Assembly: GCA_027596195.1 (NCBI GenBank)
Contig: JADGJG010000944.1
Coordinates: 1 to 10,635, forward strand
Length of the DNA: 10,635 nt
Reading direction: 5' to 3'
Source of the DNA: Podochytrium sp. JEL0797
Taxonomy: Eukaryota > Chytridiomycota > Chytridiomycetes > Chytridiales > Chytriomycetaceae
Both the position numbers and the translations under genes were made by a program. Positions 1 to 6,442 of this stretch are shown piece by piece. The notes beneath the pieces are model-generated. The model worked only from the letters and a program-made list of their open reading frames with translations. It was not told where the DNA came from and made no database searches. The number at the start of each line of letters is the position of its first letter. The first letter of the stretch is position 1.

Positions 1-10
1 GGGGGGTTGC

Positions 11-33
11 TTTTTTTTTTTTTTTATTTTTTT
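11..33. repeat. T-rich homopolymer tract
   Basis: Fifteen T, one A, then seven T, lying beyond the poly(A) signal of the SDR gene. It may be an intergenic simple repeat. No gene function is visible, and the length of such a run is unreliable in raw assemblies. Confidence 0.85.
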
Positions 34-78
34 CTTTATCACACCCCCTTTTCGTGTGCCTCCTTCTCCGCCGTTGTT

Positions 79-104
79 GGGGGGGGGGGGGGGGGGGGGG
101 GGGG
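79..104. repeat. 26-base poly(G) tract
   Basis: An uninterrupted run of about 26 G is followed by CGCCCCC, so its edge can pair back as GGGG/CCCC. It sits 3' of the SDR gene. It could form G-quadruplex DNA, or it could be partly an assembly or sequencing artefact. Confidence 0.9.
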
Positions 105-191
105 CGCCCCCAATCAAATTTCTGCAAAAGCCAACCCATAAAAAACCAGAAACCAGTACATAAACTCAATTTTACCCGGGAGAGAGATGTA

Positions 192-197
192 TTTATT
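192..197 (-). terminator. Polyadenylation signal of the SDR gene
   Basis: AATAAA on the minus strand, about 40 bases after the TGA stop at 238-240. The spacing is normal for a eukaryotic poly(A) signal and supports the chosen 3' end of the gene. Confidence 0.7.
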
Positions 198-237
198 GGG
201 CAGACACTGGGGATGCACGCGGATTTTCAAAAAGGAA

Positions 238-1222
238 TCAAAGACGCGACAAGCCGGCACCTGGAGAATTGACCAAAGTGGAACCACCATCCGTGACAAT
301 AATTTGACCCGTGACATGCGCACTCGCCCTCGAACACAAAAACAAGGCCATCCCAGCCATATCCTCTGTAGTCCCAATACGACCCATGGGCTGAGCGATC
401 GCGACGGCGTCTCCCAACGCGTCCAAACCATGCTGAGTCATTCTCGAGGGGTAGAAACCGGGCGCGATGGCGTTTACGGTGACGCATTTGGGGGCCAACT
501 CTGCAGCCAACACGCGCGTCAAATGGTTCACAGCGGCTTTGCTCGCGTTGTAGGAATAGGTTCCGTTTCCGGAAGGGTCTGCAGAGGTTGGAATGTAACT
601 CGCAATTGAGGAGATGTTGATGACGCGTGCAGGGTCCGTGTTGGTTGCGTTGAGTTCGAGGAGGGGGAGGAGGGCAGTGGTGAGGTAGAAGGGGGCCTTG
701 ACGTTGACTGCCATGAGCTTGTCCCAGCCGTTCTTTTCGTCAAAGTCGAGGAGTGGGGCACCCCACGAGATTCCAGCGCTGATATGAAATGAATTTGTAA
801 GCATGAATGACCAATCGCAAAGAGAAAGAGAATGCTCACTTGTTGACGAGAATGTGCAGCTTCTTTTCGCGCTGTTTGATTTGCACCACTAAGGCATCGA
901 CCATTTCCTTTGAGGCCACGTCCGCCTGGAGCGCGACGACGCTTCCCTTTGCCTTTTTCGTCTGCGCCATGGCGTTAATTTCCGCTGCGGCATCGGCAAC
1001 GACTTTGAGCTTGCGCGACGCAATGTAAACCAGGGCGCCGTTCTGGGCGAGGGACGCAGCGATCACTAATACGTGGTTAGTAAGAGAACGTTGAGAAGCA
1101 GTTCCTAATGTCTCACTCTTGCCAATGCCTGTCCCACCGCCAGTTACAAGCGCAACCTTGCGTGTGCCTTGTGGCGTCGAGAGTCCAAACAGCGTCGAGA
1201 GCGTGAGGTCCGGGGATGCCAT
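238..1222 (-). CDS. Short-chain dehydrogenase/reductase, probable peroxisomal
   Basis: Predicted 290-residue NAD(P)-dependent classical SDR. Exons are 1222-1117, 1065-840 and 778-238. The introns are 51 bases (GTGAGA...TTAG) and 61 bases (GTGAGC...TCAG), and splicing the second restores the NNAG motif exactly. Visible motifs are the Rossmann glycine motif TGGGTGIG (residues 27-34), D84 in LQADV, N111-N-A-G113, N136 in AVNV, S167/S168, and the catalytic YNASK (Y187, K191). The C-terminal part (MGRIGTTEDMA, then VTGQIIVTDGG) is typical of the family, as is the length. The spacing between the Ser pair and Tyr is somewhat long. The last three residues, SRL, fit the PTS1 peroxisomal signal. The first intron is a multiple of three and free of stops, so retention would add 17 residues next to the cofactor motif. 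The substrate cannot be told from the sequence. RhlG-like and enoyl/oxoacyl reductase-type SDRs are the closest in feel. Confidence 0.92.
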
Positions 1223-1421
1223 TTCTCTGCAGTTTGTGTGGCGCGAAAACTTTCAAAAATTTCGCTCTCCTCCTTCCCCAAGGTTGCGAAAATGAAAGAG
1301 GAAAATGGTGAAGTCGCTGCCGGCTAAGATTCCCTCTTTCATTGCTTCGATTTTGATCAGTTTTGAAAACCCCGCGAAAGAATTTCGTGTTTGCAGCCAT
1401 CGAAAAAGAAAAGGCCAAAAA
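1223..1421. promoter_or_regulatory. Upstream region of the SDR gene
   Basis: No gene is visible here. Just upstream of the SDR start, GCGCGAAA at 1241-1248 (TTTCGCGC on the minus strand) matches the E2F/MBF-type consensus TTTSSCGC, and related GCGAAAA/TTTCGC words recur near 1258 and 1283. No clear TATA box is seen. A role as an S-phase-type element is only a guess from the short match. Confidence 0.3.
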
Positions 1422-1567
1422 CCTCGTCCACAGAGAAAGGGAAATACTGCAACGCTCGATCCGCAGCTTCTCCATCCACACTGTCTCCCTTGATTGCCGC
1501 AATGCGAATCCGTTTCCAAAGGTCCTGAATTCCTGTTGGCCCTTAATTCGGGTTCCCAGGCATTACG
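1422..1567 (-). pseudogene. Truncated copy of the SulP transporter STAS region
   Basis: This 146-base segment aligns without gaps to 3885-4030, inside the last exon of the SulP gene, in the same orientation. Bases 1440-1516 are identical (77 bases). I count 5 mismatches over 1440-1567 and 4 more over 1422-1439, about 94% overall. It covers what would be residues about 631-680 of the transporter. In the parental frame a C-to-T change turns the Gln of PNQAPTG into TAA (near 1543-1545), and homology stops abruptly at both ends. It is a dead fragment, not a second transporter gene. Confidence 0.9.
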
Positions 1568-1664
1568 GGAGTAAGTAAGAGAGAGAAAAGGTTTAAAAAT
1601 AGTGAAATAGCGATAACTAGTATTTGAGTGAATTAAAATAAAGCAAATAAGGGCATCCGCCCTT
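1568..1664. other. AT-rich spacer, 3' region of the UBL gene
   Basis: A short AT-rich stretch between the STAS fragment and the stop of the ubiquitin-like gene. No exact AATAAA is present on the minus strand. The nearest AT-rich word is CTTTATTTTAATT around 1633-1645. Confidence 0.4.
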
Positions 1665-2358
1665 TCAAGCCGTCACATGAGGCAACGGCTTCAAAGTCAA
1701 GAAAACAAACACCAAAATCAACATGAACACAGCAAGGAAGCAGAGGGAACACCAGTTTGTTTTCCAGTTTCTCTGCACTCTCAAAATCAACGGGATTTCC
1801 TTCTCCGCGGGCGATGCTGCTTCGCGCGCGTTCGCACACGCCACACACTCCATGGGGATGACTGTCGATTCGGCAAATTTGACGCGATTGCCTTGCTTTA
1901 CCGAGTCGTATTCGAGTTGGATGCATGTCAGGCAGATTTGTTTGGAACATGAAGTGCACATGTTTGTTGTTGGTTTGTGACATGTTTGGCATGATTGAGG
2001 GCCTCCCTCTTGGTTCGACTTTGTGACTGTGGTCCTGTGAGGTGTTTTAGCTTCCAAAGATTGTAAAAGAGAATAAAAGAACGCGTTACTTTTTGTTCGT
2101 GTCCACCGAGAGCAGCGTGCAAGAAAGCTTCACTATGCCCTTATCCTCCGGGTCCATTTCCGACAACCGGCTCGCGTCGTTCCAGTTCCTGCTGCCGCTC
2201 GTAATGACGGCATGTTGGGGCGACATCGGGTCGTCTTTGAGTTCCACTTGGAGAGCTTGTTTGAGTTCTGCGACGGTGGCGGTCTTGCTCAATGTGAGGA
2301 TCACGCTTTCGCCTGTTGGTATGGAAACCAAGAGAGTCAGTGGTTTTGCATCCGTCAT
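1665..2358 (-). CDS. Ubiquitin-like domain, Cys-rich, tail-anchored protein
   Basis: Predicted 212-residue protein. Exons are 2358-2090 and 2034-1665, separated by a 55-base intron (GTAACG...CACAG with branch-like CTAAAAC). Residues about 6-85 read as a beta-grasp ubiquitin-like domain: an extended LTLLVSIP strand, then TATVAELKQALQVEL as the helix. It does not end in Gly-Gly, so it is unlikely to be processed as a modifier. Residues 105-156 carry eight Cys as four CxxC pairs (105/108, 116/119, 124/127, 153/156), fit for two zinc ions. Residues about 184-204 form one hydrophobic segment, followed by only a short polar tail, the layout of a tail-anchored membrane protein with the UBL and zinc module in the cytosol. 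The start is the first ATG, in a good context (ACCAAAATG). I do not recognise a named family. A role in ubiquitin-linked quality control at a membrane is inference. Confidence 0.8.
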
Positions 2359-2830
2359 TTTGGTTCCGGAGCTTCTTTTTTGTTTTGGGAAAGAGTGGAA
2401 TTGGCGGTTTTGCCGTTTGGGGGGGCTGCGCGAATCTTCCTTTTGTTCTGTATCGTGTTTTGAGGAGCAGCGTGTTCTTTTATTCGCGTTCCGCCAAGAA
2501 CCATATAATATTAGAAAACCCCCTTCTAGAAGAGTGGGTCTCTAATAGGCAAGGAAGACTTGGTGCTGATAACTGCTCCAACCTAACAAGAATGCTTGCT
2601 AAACCTCTCAAAACACGGCCTTTGCGTGTCGTTGGCCTTGCCTTGGAACTCCCATTTTTTTAAAATAAAAAAAATCATCATTTAACTTTCTACTTTCCAT
2701 GAACACGTCAGCTCAGTAATGAGAAATAAACACCTCACTTCTTCTTGTAGCGCTGCATGCTGAACGGCCGCCTCATGTCGTTCAGTCGAAGGTGCCAGAA
2801 GACGAAGAAGATATTTCTCGCAGCATTCTC
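2359..2830. other. Intergenic region upstream of the UBL gene
   Basis: This holds the promoter side of the UBL gene and the 3' side of the small hypothetical gene. ATATTATATGG on the minus strand near 2503-2513 is TATA-like but about 145 bases from the ATG. An A/T-rich tract lies at 2657-2675. The part at 2740-2830 contains an in-frame continuation of the neighbouring small gene past its TGA. No separate gene is supported. Confidence 0.4.
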
Positions 2831-3282
2831 TCAGTCCGGGAACGACTTGACTCCACGCAACGGCGTCCCTCCCGGCACGCCACGCCTCTTGTAAGCATGC
2901 TCCAGTCTTGCCTCCCAAGTCTCGTCCGTGCGCCAGCCCATTCGCCAAGGTTTCTTGGACTTGCGAATTTTAGCAAGCAGCGCGGATTTGACCGCGTCTG
3001 TAAGTGCGAAAACAAATCTTCATCTAAAAGCCACAGCTCGATGGCGTCGGCATCACCCCCACCAACAAGCTCTTCATCAAACGCGTTATCGAAATCGCCA
3101 TCAAACTCGTCGTCAAACTCGTCATCAAACCCGAGCAAACCCAAACTACAGGTGGCGCGAAACAATGAATGAGCCTGGCCAAGACGCTGTTTGTTCCAGA
3201 AACGTTTAGAATAGAATGTCGAGAAAGAAAAGAGTAAACAATCGACTCACCGAGCTCCAAATTTCAATGCTTTTGGCTTCAT
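2831..3282 (-). CDS. Small hypothetical protein with FDxx repeats
   Basis: Tentative three-exon model: 3282-3251, 3145-3057 and 2997-2831, giving 95 residues. Splice signals are a strong donor GTGAGT at 3250 with TGTAG at 3146, and GTGATG at 3056 (GTGGGG at 3061 would also keep frame) with a good pyrimidine tract and TTACAG ending at 2998. The product would be a basic start (MKPKALKFGAR), an acidic middle of five FDxx tetrapeptides (3129-3070), and a basic, Trp-rich end containing KKPWRMGWRTDETW. The size and basic ends recall small mitochondrial ribosome-associated proteins, but no family is recognised. The exon 3 reading frame looks coding. The middle exon is the weakest part. A downstream in-frame stretch after the TGA may mean the 3' end is mis-modelled. 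Confidence 0.4.
3070..3129 (-). repeat. 12-base tandem repeat encoding FDxx units
   Basis: Five consecutive 12-base units on the minus strand translate as FDDE, FDDE, FDGD, FDNA and FDEE. The first two are near-identical in DNA and the rest diverged. Expansion by replication slippage is likely. Confidence 0.7.
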
Positions 3283-3708
3283 ACCGCAGCCAGGAAGAGC
3301 GGCACTTATTTTCGATGGCCTCGTTCGCTCCACTGTGATATTCAATTTTTCGTACTCATCCAAAAGACACGTAGGTATAAATAAGGTATAAATATTCAAA
3401 TTTGGTGAAATTGTGCTGGCAAATGGGCAACAGTGTGAATAATTCCTTTCGCGCTCGCCTTTGAGGAGATAGGCCACGAGACCCTCAGCGTTTTGGAAAC
3501 GATATGCTCTTGGACCTTGCCCAGTGAAATAGAGGTGATTTAAAGGAAGAAAAAATGAGAAAGTGCATGAGAAAAGTGAAAGGAGAGGAAACTTCGCAAA
3601 ACCTGCGGCGACGCTGCCGGCTGATAATCCGAAAACGCGTGCCGCTCACTAAAAAGAGGGTACTAAGAGGGAGCGCGGAGAAACCTCAAAACACACAATG
3701 AATAAAAC
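3283..3708. other. Intergenic region upstream of the small hypothetical gene
   Basis: On the minus strand this contains a pyrimidine-rich tract (3542-3592), common upstream of fungal transcription starts. It also has AT-rich TATTTATACC words near 3377-3395 and a five-codon uORF (ATG AGT ACG AAA AAT TGA) near 3354-3359. The frame that leads into the small gene stays open for about 390 bases but has no ATG before 3282, so I do not call it coding. Confidence 0.4.
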
Positions 3709-3714
3709 TTTATT
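3709..3714 (-). terminator. Polyadenylation signal of the SulP gene
   Basis: AATAAA on the minus strand, about 55 bases beyond the transporter stop codon at 3769-3771. The placement is normal and supports the 3' end. Confidence 0.7.
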
Positions 3715-3768
3715 CACACATTCAATCCAAGCAAAAATACAAAATGTTCGTTTTTCATTTTCCGTTTC

Positions 3769-6104
3769 TCAAACCGCTGAAGCAACAATAAACCCACTCG
3801 CCGACGAATCCCCACTCGAAACCACAATCGTCTCCTCCTCCTCACCCTTCACGCCCTTCGTCTCCAAATCCGCAGCCTCCACCGCCTCATCCACCGAAAA
3901 ATGGAAATACTGCAACGCTCGATCCGCAGCTTCTCCATCCACACTGTCTCCCTTGATTGCCGCAATGCGAATCCGTTTCAAAAGGTCCTGAATTCCTGTT
4001 GGCGCTTGATTCGGGTTCCCAGGCGTTGCGTCGACGCTTGAAGCGGATACCGCCAAAGGAACGCGTACGAGCGTGTTCAACTGTCTCGCGCGCACGTGGA
4101 CAAAGTGGAATGGGACGGGACGACCCGTGTATCTGTTCAAATCGTCGCGCACGTCAAGGAGGGCTTGGAGGCCAGTGTAATCCACGTTATTGACGGCGGC
4201 AAAGTCGAGCACTACGGCGCGGAGGACGGGGAGGGATTCGAGACCCAACGATTCACGTGCGAGGGCGCGTTCTTGGGTGTCGTCGCTCCAGATGCGGTCC
4301 GTTTGTTTCCGCGGTGGGGACGAGTATTTGTAGGAGTGGAGAACCGTTTGTTTGAGTTGGTCAATGAAGAAGTTGGAGTTGGGGTACGTGAGGGATTCCT
4401 CGATTTTGAACACGAGGATTCCTGTGGGGGCTGGGGAGAGGGATTTCTTGTAGCCAGAGTGTTCGGGGTCGATCCAGGATCCGGTGGATGTGCGTGCGAG
4501 GACCGAGACTTGCGGGCGGGCGATACGAACAAGGAGCACGAGAAGGGACCAGCCGACGGAGGAGTAAATTCCAAGCTCGATGGATCCAAAGAACGTAACA
4601 ATCAGAGCAATGAAAAAACCAATAAAATCGAGAACTAAACACAAAGAAACAGAGTTAGAAACTTCGACACACGCAAAAGAAAACAAGACTTGCAAACTCA
4701 CTTTCAACGTCCCATAAATTCCTTAAGATTTTGAAATTCACAAAAAGCTCCGAGATGGCACCAATCACAATCGCTGCCAACACAGCCGACGGAATCCAAT
4801 ACAGCACGTTCGTGATGGTAAACAGCGCGATAATCACGAGAACCCCTGTGATGAATGTTGCTGCGGGTGTCTTGACGCCGGATGCCGACTTGATGGCACT
4901 GCGAGAAAAGGAGCCCGTGGCAGGGAACGCGCCCACAAACGAACCGAGCAAGTTGGTTAACCCAATCGCAATGATTTCTTGGTTCGCGTTGGTCGTGTAT
5001 CCGTTGATGCGGCCATACGTCTTGACGACAGCAATGTGTTCGAGGAGGGATACAATAAATATGGCGGGAACGGCGGGGAAGACGGTGGAGGCAAAGGAGA
5101 TTGATGTGTTGGGTTGTTGGATGCCGGAAAGTCCGTATGGGATGGTTTTGACGATGGAGAACACCACGTTCTTGTTGTTTCGCAGAGCGTAAGAAACTCC
5201 AGTGTAGACCACCAAGACGATCGCGTTTCGGAGAAATCCAACGTATTTGAGGGACGGAACGCGTTTGACGCCGTATGCGGTCGCGTACTTGATGAGAAGG
5301 ATGAAGAAGAGAGCCGAGACACCAATAATAGCATCGTATTTGGAAGTTCCAGAAATGTTGGCAAAAAAGTCGTGCAACACTTGGTACGGGGCGTTGTTGG
5401 TGTTGATATTCTTGATTCCGAGGAGACCGGGGAGTTGTTGGATGCAGATCTGGACGGCAGCGCCCGATGTAAAGCCGGCAATAACGGCCACAGGAACGAA
5501 ATCAACGACCAGACCGAGGCGGAAGAGTCCGACAAACAGCTGGATGAGGCCCGTCCAAAAACTTAACGTAATGGCGAAAGTGACGGCCTGGGCGGGGGTT
5601 GCAGTGGGCCAGTTGTTGGCAATGGTTTGCCCGACGAGTAGGGAGAGTACAGCGGTGGGTCCAATTGTCACGTCTGGTTGGAATACGTGAGTGGAATTTT
5701 CATAAATGCCAAGGGTCCAAACATCACCAACCTTTCGAAGTGGCAAAAAGGCCGTAAATCAGACAGCCAATGAAGGACGTGTACAGTCCAAACTGGGCGG
5801 GCAGGTTCGCAAGCTTCGTGGCATAGGAAATGGCCTAGGTTATAAGTTTTTTAATTTTGAATCACACCCCAAATCACACACTGCGACAAACCTGGGGGAT
5901 CACCACGAGAGCCACAGTCATACCGGCGATAAAGTCATTCAAGAACCACTGCATGTTGTAGCGGGGCAGCCATGATGCGATTGGAAAGAGCGACGTGACA
6001 TACGCTTTCGAGGATTGGGGGAGGTTCTTGACGCCCTTCTGGAATGCGTGTTTGATGTCCTGGGCTTGCGATTGTGGGCGTTGGTAGTCCATAGTGAGTG
6101 GCAT
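3769..6104 (-). CDS. SulP/SLC26-family anion (sulfate) transporter with STAS domain
   Basis: Predicted 717-residue membrane carrier for sulfate or related anions. Exons are 6104-5892, 5834-5732, 5673-4702 and 4634-3769, with introns of 57, 58 and 67 bases (GTTTGT/CTAG, GTTGGT/CCAG, GTGAGT/TTAG). All junctions rebuild conserved SulP sequence: VVIPQ-AISYA, ATSK-DVTIGPTA and WDVE-ILDFIGF. Residues about 50-465 are the transmembrane transport domain. FGLYTSFIGCLIYG, SKDVTIGPTAVLSLLVG and ANQEIIAIGLTNLLGS resemble SLC26A11-type members more than yeast SUL1/SUL2. A C-terminal STAS domain spans about 493-690 (VLDFAAVNNVDYTG at its core), ending in an acidic/Ser tail. The first ATG (6104) is used; a second at 6092 would give 713 residues. 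A TATA box lies just upstream. Part of the STAS-end coding sequence is duplicated at 1422-1567. Exact substrate is inferred from family only. Confidence 0.95.
3885..4030. repeat. Parental copy of a 146-base direct repeat
   Basis: This segment of the transporter's last exon (residues about 631-680) matches 1422-1567 in direct orientation with an offset of 2463 bases. It is the intact copy, so it is the likely donor. Confidence 0.9.
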
Positions 6105-6124
6105 GGGAGAGTTGGTGGGGCTTT

Positions 6125-6134
6125 GGGGGGGGGG
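6125..6134. repeat. G10 tract in the SulP leader
   Basis: Ten G on the plus strand (C10 in the transcript sense) sit between the TATA box and the first ATG of the transporter, close to the expected transcription start. Confidence 0.8.
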
Positions 6135-6142
6135 CTTTGAAC

Positions 6143-6150
6143 TATTTATA
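6143..6150 (-). promoter_or_regulatory. TATA box of the SulP gene
   Basis: TATAAATA on the minus strand (context GGATATAAATAGTTC), 39 bases before the ATG at 6104 and 51 before the ATG at 6092. A start 25-35 bases downstream would leave a very short leader, so either ATG could be used. Confidence 0.6.
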
Positions 6151-6442
6151 TCCGTTTTCGGAATCCGCCCGTGCGATGGCGTCATTTTGGCGAAAATGGA
6201 TTTCGAATTTTTGCCCTCTTTTCCCCGCCAACGCAAATGTCGTCATCTGGACTCGCAATTCGTTGCTCTTATTGGAAATTTTATGGATATACCCTTGGAA
6301 GATGTTGTCTGCTTGAGTGGTGAAGCCGGCATCCAAAAAGGTGGAGTGTGCACAATATAACTATTTCTAAATCACCTTCTTTCTATATATCACTAATAAA
6401 TGAAAACAAAAAAAAACAGAAAAGGAACAACCGCCAGCTTTT
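6151..6442. other. Intergenic region between the LysM-CAP and SulP genes
   Basis: It holds the 3' trailer of the LysM-CAP gene and the distal promoter of the transporter. No exact AATAAA is seen on the minus strand after the LysM-CAP stop. A T-rich (minus) stretch around 6400-6420 is the best candidate 3' end. No gene is supported. Confidence 0.4.

Noticed and set aside
187..609. Plus-strand open frame of 140 codons opposite the SDR gene
   Set aside because: Antisense to the conserved SDR C-terminal half, without recognisable features.
1253..1519. Minus-strand open frame of 88 codons upstream of the SDR gene
   Set aside because: It is mostly the STAS fragment in a shifted frame plus flank, with no motifs. 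The parental frame is the meaningful one and contains a stop.
2831..2833. TGA as a selenocysteine codon in the small hypothetical gene
   Set aside because: No known selenoprotein motif surrounds it and no SECIS-like hairpin could be recognised. A missed intron or a plain stop is simpler.
2792..3172. Plus-strand Ser-rich open frame of 126 codons
   Set aside because: It starts at a non-ATG codon and its Ser runs come from reading the minus-strand 12-base repeat backwards. The opposite strand has splice signals and a Trp-rich exon.
4096..4638. Plus-strand open frame of 180 codons opposite the SulP STAS exon
   Set aside because: Antisense shadow of a conserved domain, with low-complexity Gly/Glu-rich translation and no motifs.
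4957..5535. Minus-strand frame of 192 codons inside the SulP gene
   Set aside because: It overlaps the conserved transport domain in another frame, and its Ser/Pro-rich translation is typical of a shadow frame.
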